64,000 nucleotides of DNA. Origin: Ancylostoma caninum (Eukaryota; Nematoda; Chromadorea; Rhabditida; Ancylostomatidae). The translations under genes and the position numbers were made by a program. Below, piece after piece: positions 21,439 to 35,400 of this stretch (position 1 is its first letter; each line of letters begins with the position of its first letter). A model generated the notes under the pieces. It made no database searches. It was given only the letters and a program-made list of their open reading frames with translations, and was not told where the DNA came from. The stretch spans positions 1,116,001-1,180,000 of the forward strand of contig JBAJFG010000446.1 of the NCBI GenBank assembly GCA_037903475.1. Direction: 5' to 3'.

Positions 21439-24400
21439 TTATTTCTGACAACTAATAAACACTTTAATTACATCCGCTTGTTGCGCTCTCTTAAATGCCT
21501 CCAGAGTCTCATCCAGCTTGTAGTGAGCCCTCGTAAGCCCAGACAAGTCAATTCTTCCCGATGCGACAAGATTCAATGCAGTGGGGTAGCTAAAATCCGT
21601 AACGTCCAGAATCTAAAATTTGATATGATCAAGTTCTGTCCTCACCAGTTCGCGTATCTGAAGACTCCTCTAATGTCGACTTCTCTTATGGCTGAGTCAA
21701 TAATTGGAAGCTCAGCTCTTGGTGCTCCAAGTCCAACCATAACAATTACTCCTCCGGAGCGTGTGGTCTGGAAATCCGCTACTTCAGAAATTGACTAAAA
21801 CAGAAAACAGTCGATAAAATCCCACCAGAATGGACGATTCCATGCACGATTGTGCTCCTGTGCATTCTATGGTCACTTCGGGTTCACCTCCCAAAGATTG
21901 AATAACCGCACTACGCACGTCAACTACGGACATCCCCCTAATTGTAAAATGCTTACTAATTACTTAGTCTAGCTAGTTGAGACATTTCGATAACAAGCCA
22001 TTACTTGACACAAATGGTGTGTTCGGCACCTAGTTTCTTTGCCAGTTCCAGTCGACCCATATCCAAATCAGTGATGGCGACCTGAGCCACACCCATGGCT
22101 CTCGCAGTCATCATACATAATGTTCCTATGGGACCTGCAAATCTCATTTGTAGACGTTTCTCTGAAAATTTCTCGCTTCGACGAAGATTACCTGCTCCCT
22201 GCACCAGAATGCGCTGTCCCATTTGTACATGAGCTCGTCGGCAAGCATGAACCGCAACGGACAAAGGCTCAAGAAGTGCGGCTTCCTCGGAAGTGACGTT
22301 ATCAGGGAGTCTGGCAATGGTTGTAATGTACAAAATTGTTTGTGTAATGGAGACAAGAAGTAACTACGACGAACTCTTCCTATGCGAGGCAACAATTTTG
22401 GATTTCTAAAAAAAATTATGAGCTATGTACAATGAATTATCCCAGTAATTTGCACAACATTCTTGAACTGCCTTAAATTTGGGCCGGTAGTAAAGTGTCA
22501 TTGTGGCGGATGAGCTCCAAAACTCACCACCACGCATTAGGTGATGATTGCATGCTGGCTCACATCCATGCAGCAAGAGATAGCAGATCATCGACGTCCA
22601 CGTCACTGCTAGAGCATGCATGTGGCAACGGAGGAGATCATTGCCCTGTTGGGAGGTGATCGCGTTCTCTTGCTGTAGAAAGAGTGGGAGTGAGGTGAGT
22701 AGACGCAGAGTGAGCCGGTTGGGGTAGTTAATTCTGAGTCCACTCGTTTCTTCCGCTATTTGCACAGCCAGAGAAGGCGATCAGCTCCCAGAAGGGCGAT
22801 GATCTGCTTTGTTGTCACATCTATGCTCTAGCAGCGACGTGGCTGGCCTCGCCTAAAGCGTGGTGGTAAGCGTTGGAGCTCATCTCACTGCCATGACACT
22901 TCACTACGGGTCTTGATGTTCAGCCTGGAAAACCATTGAGATTATTATTGTTCCTCCTTTAATGCAGGATATATGGAGATGCTTCGGTTTTCAAGTGGCA
23001 CCAAACTTCTCTCACTTTCGCAGGAATTTCTTTCTTGAGAATCCATAGCACTTCCGCCCCTGCCCACATGTACCCTTTGAATGATTCACAGAGTTCTCCG
23101 CAAACCTTTCTGCAAACTTCATTCAAAGCAAGACAAGTCCCAAAGCTTAAGCTATGAACAAGATTTATTTCCACAAGTCCGGTGGACTGCGAGGTTCTCA
23201 ATCATGCTGTGCGATCCAAATTCTACACCACATACCCTTCATAATGAGACTGTTTGGATCACACGCATTATCACGTCTAGCGTAAATTCATTTGTATTCT
23301 TCAAAAAATTCCTCCAGGTGGATCAATAAGTTGGAGTTGAGCTCCCAAACAATTAAATGAAAAGTAATGAGAGCCTTACTTGTAGCAAAAGTCAGCATCG
23401 TGAACCACATATCTCGCCAGGGATCCGTGGATTGGAGGTGTGGCGAAAAACTTCATGTCGGGACAGAGGTTATACCTACCAGTCTGCAATTTTGTCTATA
23501 ATGTCGGACTACATATTGAATAGGCAGTATCGATCGCTGAAATCTCCTGACAAGCCTCTTTTCAACAGAAAAAAACATGCGAAGGGTACAGCATCTGCAA
23601 AGATGCTCGCCAATAGAACCTATGATGAAAAAGAAGAAATGTTCTGGAAGACTGTCAGGGCAGAAATAACCAGCAGATGCATACCTTGCAATGTTCACAT
23701 CCACGACAAGGAACTCCTGGTTCAAGAGCTACTCGGTCTCCAACAGAAAAACCCTTCACGTGAGCACCTACATCCGCCACAGTGCCAGAGGTTTCATGGC
23801 CGAGCACCTAAAAAATTACGGTAGCTACCCAAAAAGAAATAACATCCTATCACTAACCATTGGTTCCTTCACCACAAAACTACCAATCGCACCATGTGTC
23901 CAGTAGTGCACATCTGAGCCACATATTCCGACTGTGTTTACACTGAATGTAATTCCGATACGAAGAAGATTGAGAGGATGAAAAATTAAAAATTGGGAAT
24001 TTTTAGTGAGCGATTCAAATTCCGAAATCATTTCGCTCTCTATCCTCTACCGATGAAATCAGCCCCGATGCAATCATTTCCTGAGTGAAATTCTGTTCAT
24101 CTGAGATCCCTCCTCAGAAAATATAATACAAGTGAGATACTGCTCAACTGGTGATACTTCTGCCTCATGAGTAAAATTCTGCCCTCTACATTGACGTTGA
24201 TGACACCATATGGAACAACAACCAACTCAACTTTGTCAACAAATAAATATTTTAAGTAATCAAAAATGTGCAACCTTGTGAAAAAAAATATGGAGGAGAT
24301 AAAGCAGGTTTTGTAATGAGCTGAAGCAAAATATTCAGATTAAATCTAACCTAGCTTTAGTTCAAGCAAAGTGACTTACTGCTAGGTAGTACTGTTCGCG

Positions 24401-24774
24401 TCTCTTAAACAACAGGTTTTGCTTTATCGCACCCTTACGTCTCAAATGAGGATCGCCTTTGTATACATTCATTTAACGGAAAGAGATCACTTTTAAAATT
24501 AGATAAACACTGCGGCAGCACTGAAAACTTCTACGACAGTCGTTGTTGCTCTCGGGAAGTATAGCAGCTCCCATCGCCAGCTCTAGTTTTTATATGTATT
24601 GTTATAATAGAAAGAGCATCCACTGAACTTGGAAAAATGGTCACACAGAGAACAATTAACCAATTATCCACACCTTATTAGTAGCTGGTTATCTGCTGGT
24701 TTTGGTATTTCTCGCTGTTCCAGGCGAATATCGTTTACTCCATACAAAACAGCTGATAGATTGTCTTCAGGCAT
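21439..24774 (-). CDS. SORD: Sorbitol dehydrogenase paralogue 2, apparently intact (348 aa)
   Basis: Zinc- and NAD+-dependent polyol (sorbitol to fructose) dehydrogenase, cytosolic. Exons in gene order: 24774-24674, 23942-23858, 23807-23685, 23483-23380, 22310-22192, 22134-22005, 21937-21826, 21767-21646, 21589-21439; 1047 nt, all joins in frame with GT-AG borders. Start [12 protein letters not shown], end VFISCQK. Residues seen: Cys41 ([11 protein letters not shown]), His66-Glu67 (LGHETSG) and Glu152 (LLEPLSV) as catalytic-zinc ligands; Cys96, 99, 102 and 110 for a structural zinc; GAGPIG at 176-181 and Asp200 for NAD+. The length fits the family. A short 5' leader follows a trans-splice acceptor, and AATAAA overlaps the stop. 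Introns are small apart from intron 1 and the MITE-bearing intron 4. Reading of exons relies on homology to the known family and on the paralogue. Confidence 0.93.
22500..22895. mobile_element. About 400-bp foldback MITE in SORD paralogue 2 intron 4
   Basis: The left arm (GATGAGCTCCAAAACTCACC ... GTCACTGCTAGAGCATGCA) is repeated inverted at the right (reverse complement GATGAGCTCCAACGCTTACC ... GTCGCTGCTAGAGCATAGA). The arms are long, about 150 bp and imperfect, with a short loop. An open minus-strand frame across it (22765-22406) is a by-product of the element. Confidence 0.7.
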
Positions 24775-24792
24775 TGCTTATTGGAAAGCACT
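24775..24792 (-). promoter_or_regulatory. Trans-splice acceptor and 5' UTR of SORD paralogue 2
   Basis: Minus strand reads CCTTTTTCAG, then TGCTTTCCAATAAGCA, then ATG. It is conserved in sequence and spacing with paralogue 1, which supports the start codons of both genes. Confidence 0.7.
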
Positions 24793-26866
24793 GAAAAAGG
24801 AAACTCATGATGATTGATGCAGTAAACAACATTTCGTGAGAACATTGATAAACACTCGAAATGTTCATGAGAGATAGGATGACTCGTTCTGAATATCGAC
24901 TGTGAAAAATCGAACAGTGACAACTAATAAGAGATTCAATTTCGTAGGAAATATAGGGTGAAACACGGTAACAACTCGTGTTTTGCTTTTAAAGGTACGT
25001 GCTCTGCTTTGAAGTCAATCCCAATTGGAATTTCGTTAATTCGTTTATCAGGATGGTGCTCTAACAATTGGGACACATCCGACTCAAGATCGCGGAAGAT
25101 GTAATTCTGAGGACCTCTGTACTGGTTTAATCGAGTGCCCTCAATTGCCCAGAGCCCTATCTATTGTATTGGTGGGTTTTCGCGGGAACATGGAACCTTT
25201 AAAAAGGCACATGTGAAATCAAGGGAACAATTTTACTCCAATCAAATCCGCGTCACAGCCTGCGTCTCATTGTCTGAATACTTGCAGCTGGAAGACACAT
25301 AATTGTAGATGTTGTTCGTTGTTTTTTTTTTTGCTAATTGGGAAGCAGCAAACATAAATCACATGACATTGTTCCAGATCGGATCTCAATCTTTTTTCTT
25401 CCTCGCTTTTCTTTCTTGCCGCGTTTGGAGTAGGAAACTTCCCAATAAAGGGTCGAAGCTTCATTGTCGAGAGGACAAAATCCCTAGCAGTTTTCACTGC
25501 ACTTATATGATGCTACTCCAGTAGAATCCTTGGGCACCCACAAACTTCATGCAGCCCTGTATTCAGAATAAAGTAAATGATGGGAAATTAATGAAATTTA
25601 ACTAGGAAGGCGAGGTTACACTGTTAGAAACGATTCTTGACAGGCGCTCAATACAAAGACCAGAAACGTGTTAAACCCCCAGCAGATAACGTCTGACAAT
25701 CAAGAGAATACAAATTTGGACTGCCAAACAAGAGCATATATTTAGTGTGTTGAACAAAATGAAACAACTCCGCGAGAAGTGGAATAAAATTCTCGAAATT
25801 GCGTGATATTTCCAGCACTGAGTAAAGGTATATAGGGCCAAAAACAAAAAAAAAACCATAGCTCGGTTTCGTTACCAGGAATGAATTTTAATCAAGAAAG
25901 AAGGGCAAATAAGGAAGGTCCACTGCAGCAGCAACGATCATGCAATGCATTCTATGTTAATTACAATGATGCACATTGATGATGCAACCACACAGTTCGG
26001 AATTGGAAATATCCAGTGCTAATCGATGGAAAGAGCATTTCAAAGTGCAGCGAATAGAAGAACTGTTAGAAACGCGTGGAACACATCTGCCTGGGGCGGC
26101 ATACACCACTGAGATTACCCAAGATAAGCTTGTTAACACCACACAAGTTTACCCACCGCAAGCAAGGGCGTCTACTCATTTACCCCGGGTAGTCTCAATC
26201 ATGCGTCCAGACCCTGGCTTAGTTGTGGTAACAAAGGTCTAGCCTCTAATCAAATGGATAAGAGAAAAACTTGGAATGATCACGCAGAGGTTATATAAGG
26301 AGATCATTTAAGAGCAAGACTCATGTCACACAAGGAAAACTTCCTTTTGAGCAAAGATTTTAGGCTGAAAGGATGGTAGAAACGATTTCGATCGCCATTG
26401 ATAAGATGAGAACGCGTGTGTAAAGGCATCGATCCCGTGTGCACGCGAGAAAACCACGTTCAACGTGACCTGCATCAGCCGCTGACCGGGTGTTCACAAC
26501 AGAGAACTGCTAGAAATGCTCGCTGACACTAAGGGGATGATGGACCAGAGGAGAAATAGTCTCTTCAAAGTATCTTTTCCCGCAGTTTATCTCTATTTTC
26601 CGAACTATTTTTTTTTTCAGAATTTGTTCTATTTCCCGAATCACTACACAGCCACAGAAAGAAGATTATGGTAGCCGATTTATTTGAGGACCTTTCCTCA
26701 AACTAATTGTCATTTCAAATTTTAAACGAATATATTGTTGCTTCGAGAGAAGATGAAAATTTGTATATGTCTGTGTTCAGTGCGGTTTTTTGCTCTAGGA
26801 AGAGCAGCATAAAGCGACGACTTTAATGCCACACTCTTTAGCTATTCTTTATTTAATTATTTATTC
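24793..26866. other. Intergenic region, no gene recognised
   Basis: AT-rich, with no exon series I can support. At 26145-26240 the sequence (CATGCGTCCAGACCCTGGCT) resembles the right end of the window (63968-63998, CATGCATCCAGATCCAGGCT), a shared dispersed repeat probably of Penelope-type origin. The 19670 repeat recurs at 26393-26448. Confidence 0.4.
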
Positions 26867-26893
26867 ATTCAGTCATTTAGTTATTTAGCTGCC

Positions 26894-26896
26894 TAT

Positions 26897-26955
<59 letters not shown>

Positions 26956-26956
26956 T
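26894..26956. repeat. (TTTA)n microsatellite
   Basis: A pure run of ATTT/TTTA tetranucleotides, about 15 copies, preceded by imperfect copies from about 26845. Confidence 0.97.
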
Positions 26957-29611
26957 TTTACCACTAAGAAGGAGACCTTGGAGAACAAAAGAAAGCAGGA
27001 AAGTGTGGGACACTTAGGGTAAGAAGGGCAGGTAAAATGGACAGTTGCTCAACTATCGTTGCATTTGAGATAAAGGAAGCAGTGTAAGAGGACTTCTAAA
27101 CAGGGCTCAAAATCTGCTCTGGATAAAAAATCAGGTAGGCATTATTCTTTGTGGTCAATTCTTGCAGCTTTTTTACAGTAGAGAGCAGAAAGATACATAG
27201 CATCTGTTCCAGAGCCTCTTTCAAGGTAGAGAATGGGAATTCAAATTTTTATCGGGGTTGTAGATGGTCATGTAGAATAGAAATGAGTTCAACCGTCCCC
27301 TCTCTCCCTTCCCAGCCCCCTTTCGTCGGCTACTTTTCTCAAGAAAGATTTTTATTCGTACAGGTAGAAATCTGTAGTTCAATGACATCCACAATATCTT
27401 ACAAAATGTAGACTTTCGGTGGAATGCGAGCGGAAATGAAGTTACTTGCAGCACAACTAACTTACTTCTGCTGGAAAATGAGCGTGCGCCGGCTCCTGGT
27501 TGACCTCTACCCTCTTACTTGAAGTCTGGTCAGCAGTAATCCTGTATTGATGTTTCTGTCATTTCGCCTCATTCCGTAAGCCCATATTCAGAAGCCAACG
27601 CTGCCGCTGACGATACTATGTACACATTTTTCTAAACATGTTCGCTTATAATGTAAACTACTGTACCTTCGAACACTCCGAACATTCCAGTTAGTGGCGC
27701 TGCAACCAGTTGTGCAGGTCATGGAGGAGAGGTTCGAATCTTTCTCTTACTCGTGGTAGCAGGTACCTCAAGGGCTTTATGAGTGAGGATACGGTACGCA
27801 CAAGTTATTGGGATGCAAAATTTTCACAAGCCAGCGTAGATGAACTCACAGACCATATTTAGGGCGTGGTTGCCTAGGGTTTTCTTTGAGAGCAGTAAGT
27901 TTTCCAAACAACCTCTTTTTACATGTCTACAAACTTGAACAAGTTTTCTGCCTTCATATGCACTAAAAAGCAGGCAGTTCTTCGCAAAATCTTTTTTTTT
28001 CTGGTTTTTAGAGGGGCCTTCAACACATTGAACAGTTTCTATCCATTAGAAGCAGCTGATCCAGCTAAATGGGATTTCAAAAAGATGCGACTAGTTTGAG
28101 TAACGTAAGTAATCTAGATAAACGGTTCCGCATGAAACAAAATTGGAACTGATTTTGAGGTGAGGCCAGAAAAAAATTAGTTTTTACCAACTAATTTTTC
28201 TCTACCAGGGCGAAGAACTATCCGGATTTCAGATCTATTTTTTTCAAGTTCAAGTTTTTCCCCAGGGCTTACGGAAACCAGCGGGGCTGATCTGTCAATT
28301 TTAATTTTAATCAGAATAACCTCATTAGAAAATGACAACCAAGCAGGGCCTATTCGTTCCGCGATTCCAGTAGTAGAGAGTTGGACATGAACAACCAAGT
28401 AGGAATCCGGACTCAGTGAAAGGCCACCGCGTCGTGCCAACCAGGAGAATTCTCCGAGCTCACAAACCCCGCCCGTCAGGGACCATTATGCCCATTCCAC
28501 TACTCATAAATGACTACCCAGTGAATGTGGGTAGTGAAAAAGCAAGTTCCTCAATTTTCTGGAATTAAATCATAACCATTTCCGACAAAAGCGCGCAAAG
28601 GAGCAAAAAAGTTTTTTTGCTGACGTTGTTGCAGTTGAAATTCATCCAAGAAGACGTATAAGACAGTGCCGACTAAATTCTTGCACAAAACGTTTCTGAC
28701 GAAGGAGAAAGTGTTTAAGATGACACACTGATCCACAAGTTAGTTCTGCTCAGGGGTGTAGTGGAACTATCGGGCCCTGATTCCCAAAATCCTTCTTATC
28801 TTCCTACTACTGTAATTAATGGAAATGGACTTTGCACAGGAGGTCGCGGTGAGAGGTGAAGTTGCAAATGACACTGCATAATTTCATCTGTTATTTAGAG
28901 ATAAAATAAATCCTGTAGTATGAATTTAGAAAATAAATCTTGTAATATGAATTTAATGGCGCATCATTCTTTCGTTAATCATTTTTCTGAGTCAAACGTA
29001 CTGTAGGAGGGTTCTGAAGCGTATCTATGTGGGCATACTAACAAAAAAGTGCACGAAATTAAGGTGATGGTCCGAGATGAGACCTATATGGTTAGAGGGC
29101 CCATCCAATGTCATATTACAGGCTATACGTGGATTCTGGTAAACGGTCTATGGAAACTTAGATTTCCATTTCGGTGACATCCAGCCATACCGACAACGGA
29201 AAGACACTTCGGCGACTTGGCACACCTTCCGCAGCTTATGGTAGACTGGCTTATGCAACTCGTGACTCTGATTCCAAATCTGGTTTCGCCTTTCCCGAAT
29301 CCTGCCTCCATCAGGGATTACGCCTGCTTTTCTCAGGGGACATGACGGTGCAGTGCAGTAAGTGGCATAGTTAGAATGCAGAGGTGAGCGAAGGGCAGTT
29401 AAGTTACCGCGTGAAATCCCCCGAAATTTTACACGGAGGGGTAGTTCAAGTGCCAATTACGATTATCAATATCATTTTGTACAAGACAGTACATACAACA
29501 CCACATTTTCGACGCATCCTTCTATAGTCGCCGTAGTTGGAAATCACCTAGGTCGGAATTCTGAGCTTCTGTAGACCATTGCAGATTGTTGATAGTAACA
29601 TCATGCAACAC
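26957..29611. other. Intergenic region, no gene recognised
   Basis: No supported gene. A segment at 28595-28690 (GCGCAAAGGAGCAAAAAAG) is loosely repeated at 51780-51870. Small open frames on both strands lack splice context or motifs. Confidence 0.4.
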
Positions 29612-30871
29612 ACAGTAGCGAGTAAAAAGATTGCAACTTTTGGTTTTTCGTCTATAACGTCTTTCAAAGCAGAGTATGAAGGCTCAAATTTCTACGAGAA
29701 CTGAAGATACTCATGTGAGATAGGAAGAAGTTAAAACTCTCTCACTCCGCCAACTCTGTGTTTTCTATGATTTTTTCCCAGAGGTCGAAATCTGTAATTT
29801 GGCAGCATACGCAAAGTCTTTTGAAATGTCTTCTCTTGTTGGGATCGGGCTCCGAATTGATTGCTTGTATAAGGATCAATCCGTATTCGTTGGGAAATGT
29901 GCATGTGGTGACTATTGGCTGACATTCGCGAAGACTATATGAAGTTAGTTCAACAGTGATGCTTTATGGATGATTTTGCTCTTTATGGATGATTTTGCTA
30001 AGTTCTGAATTTTTTCTTTCTCCTCTCGAGAAGGAAGATACCTCAGCGATCCCATGAGTAGTAAAGATGCTCCTGGATTCCTAGAATATTGCCGTGTACA
30101 TGGCGACTCATGTCGCCTTGGATTTATCGACACTGCACTACTCGAAATTAGGAGTGCTAGTCAGTAGCAGGAGTGGGTGTACTCCTTTGCTCCCCACACG
30201 AGCTCTCATACTTCGCCTGATGTCTTTCTTGTCTCCTACAGTTCATCGCATTTTAGCAAAATCCACCTCATCGAATCCAAGGCGACATGAGTCCTCATCA
30301 ATATTCTAAGAATCCTGGAGCATCTTTATTACTCGCGGGATCGCTATCGTCCTTCTCGAGATAGAACAAAATCAGAACTTATTTTCCGTAATGTGTACAA
30401 TTGGTTGTATCGCAACTAGCCGGGATATTTTGGAATCCCGAAGGAGCAATAAAATGTGTTAAATTCTGGCACCTGTAACTAAACGTTTAAAACCATTAGC
30501 AGCATCTCTTCCTTTCAAACAAAGCCGACAGAGGGTGCCAGAGAGGCAAAAACACATAGTCTTCAAATGTCAGTCAGTAGTCACCACATGCACATTTTCT
30601 AGAGAATACGGGTTGATTCTTATGCAAGCGATCAATTCGGAGCCCGCTCCCAACAATAGACAGTTTGAAAGACTTTGCGTATGGCGCCAAATCACATACC
30701 TCGACCTCTGCGAAAAAAATCTTTAAAAATATAGAGTCGGCGGCGTAGGGAGGTTTTAACTTTTTCATGAGTATCTACAACCGCCATGAAAATTTGGGCT
30801 TTTTTGCTCTGCTTTGAAAGAATTTAAAGACAATAAACCAAAAGTTGCAATCTTTTTGCTCGCTACTGTAT
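29612..30871. mobile_element. Long-arm foldback element (Tc1-like ends) with a nested palindrome
   Basis: The ends are inverted CAGTAGCGAG(T/C)AAAAAGATT. The right end is preceded by TA and the left by CA, so a TA target with one mutation is plausible. The inverted arms extend at least about 330 bp (29612-29945 against 30540-30871), including the paired AATTTGGCAGCATACGCAAAG/TTTGGCGCCATACGCAAAG segment. A second inverted repeat (29975-30135 against 30237-30390, around GATGCTCCTGGATTCCTAGA) is nested in the middle. A further relic of the same end lies at 38135-38165. Non-coding. Confidence 0.7.
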
Positions 30872-31744
30872 ATCAGATTGATACATCATATTGCAAAATC
30901 ATGTTGCAAAATCATGTTGGATCTAAACACATAGATCTCGCCAACCTGACCCGAAATTAGCAAGTGCTAACTAAATGATTCAAAAGTTAAAACTGATAAC
31001 CTGTTACTGGACTGGATTTCCACCACATCGCCGTTGAGTGCGTAAAATGAACCAACTAGCTGATAATGGAGATATCGCAGAGTAGTGAAATGAATAGTGA
31101 TAACCTTCACAACATTTGGAGATGGGTTAGTCTGCATTTTGTTCTCCACTGGTCCGAGATGCAGTGGCATCATCATCATCCAGATCCTCTCCGAGCCGAT
31201 TCATGTCTAGATGGTTAGATGGTCTTGCGGTGCCTAGGTCTAGCACAGCACATAACATCAACCTCGTCTTCGAATTCAACATGATTCATCGATCTCTTGG
31301 TGAACACTCTGCTCCTCTATCCTGCCGTTGCGACGTTGAATGAACGGCATTATGGTTAGCAGTGTCCTTATAATTCGATTTGACACCTCCTGATTTGACA
31401 ACCTGGACAACCCGTCGAACCGCAGCCTCACTGACACTGCTGTGTTTGTGACTGTTCCATGATAGGCGGAATATTTTTCACAAAGGTTATAGACCATTAT
31501 TTATGGTGCTGAGTTTTCAAAACCTGTATGGTGCAAATGGAATCATCCACTGTGCCGTATCGATCCCACCTAGAGCGTACGGCGGTCCACCATGTGCAGA
31601 AATTCTAGAAGAGTGAAAAAAACTAAGTGCTGCAAGACGTTCTCACCAACTCGACGAAAACTGATTTTGCCTGAAAAGCGGTGAAGCTTCTATGAAGAAC
31701 GAGAGGCGAGGCACAGGAGCACATGATTCATGACTTCAAGCAGC

Positions 31745-32115
31745 GGCTTATTCTAGAATTTCAGTAAAGACAGCTGCTAAATTTGGAGATCTGGAGATCA
31801 CTCCTAGTTTTCCAAAATGACTGCTTACATTGGAAATCCATTGCAGCCACTGATGGATTTTGTAGCTGCTTATTCTGGAATTCCGACTTCTTCAGCTGCC
31901 GATTTTGGAAATCCAGAATCACCAGCTGTAGATTTTGGAAAACCCAAAATCGGCAGCTGCAGATTTTGGATTTTCCGATTTTCCAAAATAAGCAGCTGTA
32001 GATTCTAGAAAATCCAAAATCAGAAGCTGCAAAATTTGAATTTTCAGGTTGTCCAAAATCCGCGGCTGTCTAATTTGGAGAATTCAAAATCAGCAGCTGT
32101 AGAATTCAGAAATGC
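31745..32115. repeat. Degenerate about 32-bp minisatellite (AGCAGCTGTAGATTTTGGA)
   Basis: Repeated blocks of (A/C)AGCTG(C/T)AGATTTTGGAAA followed by ACCCAAAATCGG-type sequence, each partly self-complementary (ATTTTGGA ... TCCAAAAT). About ten diverged units are visible. Open frames across it on the plus strand are repeat artefacts. It lies just upstream of PLA2-like gene A. Confidence 0.75.
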
Positions 32116-32476
32116 TACATATTTACGAACCCGTTGTGAGTTCCGTGAAGAATTTAAAACAATGGAACAGAGAGTACAAAATTTACACTAAGCGAAAAAT
32201 GCTGCAAATTTCGTGGAAAGGACTGGGAGTTGTACCTTATTAATTTACTTGCATGAGCACAAATTGAAAGGATGTCAATGGGCAAAAACTAAAAACTTGG
32301 AGATGAAACACGTTTTGCTAGCAAAAATTTGTTTGGCAGTCTTACATGAAACCCTGTCTCTTGCCCTCTCAAAAATGATTCCAACACATGTATTGGCTAA
32401 AAAATGATGTTTTCTTGTTTACCTACATCCATATGTTATCAAACCTCCATCCCTGACAACAGGTTAGGGTACTTCC

Positions 32477-32494
32477 AGTTGCTTTTGCTCTACG
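32477..32494 (+). promoter_or_regulatory. Likely trans-splice acceptor and leader, PLA2-like gene A
   Basis: GGGTACTTCCAG is followed by 16 nt and then the start codon, like the SORD genes. In gene B the matching AG is not preserved (TTATTCTGG). A CATCTCAG about 45 bp upstream may serve there. Confidence 0.45.
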
Positions 32495-35400
32495 ATGCGG
32501 TTGGTCCTGTATCAACGTCTAGCCGTGGTAAACCTTCATGGACTACTGGAGCAGTCCAAATCAATATTAGGAAAAAAGTCAACCTTTGTTCACAGAGAAA
32601 TATTCAGCTGCATGTGTTGATTATCCACCTCTCAACAGAAGTTCTCAACGCTGCCAATCTTGCTATAGACGGCTGGACTTGTGGATTCAACGACTCTCAA
32701 GCGGAAACGTCGTATGACCTCTTGGTCGGCGGAGGTTGTGAGAAGTACATGCGTGAGTAATGAAAGTTTATGTCGTTTCTAGAATAACCTGTACTCCATG
32801 GAAACATGGCTCTACACTCGCTTTTCTGATTTCTCTACAGCAAATTTCTTGCAGTAAATTACCCCTTAAACAAGCACCTTAGATTACAATGGTACTTCTG
32901 TGTCTTCTTTCGAATAGTCTCCGAATAGTCTTCGAATAGTCTAAAAAATTGCATACTTCGGCTACGTGGTTATCGTTGGTAGCAACTACTGAATTTTTTC
33001 TCCGAGATTTTGATCGTTCCGGCTACCTAGCAAAAATTCCACGAAATTCATACAGTCCTAGGCATTAGCATTCCCAAGCTCTTAAAGGCAGCACCCACGG
33101 TAAGAAATTTCCATGTAAGAGATTTTGATCGTTTTGGATACTTAGCCCGCCGTTGCTACCAGCATTCTCAAGATATAAAGGGATTAGATTTGTTGCAACG
33201 TTCCAATAGGATGAGTTGAAATATGAGAGTATCCCCAGACTTCGCCAGTAATCGTTGCTATGGATAATGCAAATGCCACATGGATAATGCAAATGAGGAA
33301 ACCCCAGACGTAAGAGGGATGATCATAAATGGGGCGCGACAATCGATAGGCATCGGTTCCACTATGGCTATCACTCCCATCGCCAGTTCATTTTGGGCAC
33401 ATCTTCGAGAGTACGAGCGATGAGCTCCGTTTGGCAGCGATCCATGGTGATGTAACGTGGCGATCAATAAGTATCATTTCCACGATCCTTGTCTCTTATA
33501 TCGCCGGTTCATTTTTTTTCATCTTGAACTGGCGAAGTCCGGGGATATTCTAACCGTGGGAGGCAAACCGTGGGAGTGACCGGTCTTAAGAGCTACAGTA
33601 GCGGTATTCATGCACGTCGGCGGGAAGGTTTTAACCCACATGCCGGTGGACGAGATTCGCGGGTAGAAAATTTGTATTCATGAAAACGGCCGGTATCTTC
33701 CCGGCCTACCCGGTGGGTGGACGAGGAGGTTTCCGCTTACCCGACCATCTAGGCCTCGGGAAGTTCCATTTTCAATATTATTGCGTTGCATTGACGAATC
33801 TTGATATAGTAATGCGTTCTTAAGATTCAGAAGAATTTTGTGTTGTTTTCCACTTAGTTAATTGAATGCTATGTTCATTCCGTACTTATTTGTTTTCACT
33901 ACCCAAACAATATTTCTTTTTTGTTTTCAGATATGTGTGTTATTTGATTGCTCACTATCGTTGATCACCCAAAAAATGGCATTTATCCAAAAAGAAAAAA
34001 GCACTATTTCAGAATAGAAGCCTCAAAATCTCAAAAAAAATTGCCAAAAATTGGGAGAGGGGACTGTGTTTGAGGGGCTGACCACGATTACACCGTACAG
34101 GCGTGCCACACAAAGGCAAAAGTCAAAAGACTCGGCAAGTGTAGGCGATAAAACTGTGGAATAAAACTAGTAAAGCTGGAAAAACAAATGGGTTGCCTGA
34201 GCCCGAAATGGCATAACTAAAACACAAGTCCAGCGAAGACGCAGAGGAACTAGTCTGAGCTTCATTCCCATGTTGGACCTCAGTTGCTGCAGATGAGAGA
34301 AGGCTAAAAGAAAGCATACTTGTGGAGAGGTCAGCCGTAGTCGTTGAGTTATCCTAAGTACCAAGTGCTATTGAATGACGGCTGCTAACTGCGTGGGGGA
34401 CAGACCTTTGAGATAACCACGATCCTAGAACGCAACTGGAATCCCATTCTGGGGCGGTCGCTAGGGCGACTCTTTGATCTGGTGCGAACCCCAGGCGTAA
34501 GCTTGAATGGGTGCTCGCCCTACCAAAATGAGATTACGGTACAAAATGGATACGAGGAGACGCTGCTAGGGTCCTTACACGACGTATTTATTACTCGGTT
34601 CGTTCTGCGTTTTAGCGCACATTTATTGCAGACGGTGATTATGCTGAAAACTTTCGAAATCATCAAAAATTTGCGTTCTGGAAGTAAAGCACGCTTATTT
34701 AGTTGTTTGAATAGGACATCTGAATCAATTGTTGAGAGCGACTTTTTTTAGCAGAAGTGAATCTTTGTTGTGCACGACATAAAGACTGCTACAAGCAACA
34801 AACAGGATATAGACCCTGCAATGTTCAGCTGTGTTTGTGCTTGGAGGTGAGGAAATGTTTTTTTGTGTCCTTTCGCTTTTTTCCCTTTCTTCCTCTTTAT
34901 CAACATATTGACCAAGATGTAAAAGTAATTCATTCAGAGTAAACGCGTATCGCATTTTCAATTCCATCACCGTTGCAACAGACATCATTCGTATCAGCCA
35001 ATTATGAAGGCAACATAGAAGGGAATTCTCTCATAGCAAGTGAACACAGTCTACGTCAATGGCGCTGGCCCATCTGCGGCCTCGAGAAGGACGTTAATGA
35101 AAGCTTGCTTCTCAGGCTGCTAATATACTCTTCAAGTAGTATAGCTCCTAACATCGGCGAAGATTGGCAACCACATTTTTGAAACGAATTGATCGTATTG
35201 ACTCATTAGTTGCCATGAAAAGCACAGCGACTATCGTCATATACACCTCTAGGAAGGTGTTCTGTACAGCCCCGGCGATTCAACATCGCCAAAGATTAGC
35301 GATCACCAGTCGCCAGAGATTGGCGATGGTTTGTCGTCGAAAAGAATTGATGACAACGTTGGTGACGTAGCACCTAGGTCTTCAGTTTCCAGAAACCACT

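Noticed and set aside
22406..22765. 119-residue minus-strand frame in SORD paralogue 2 intron 4
   Set aside because: Coincides with the arms of a foldback MITE and is not needed for the SORD reading frame.
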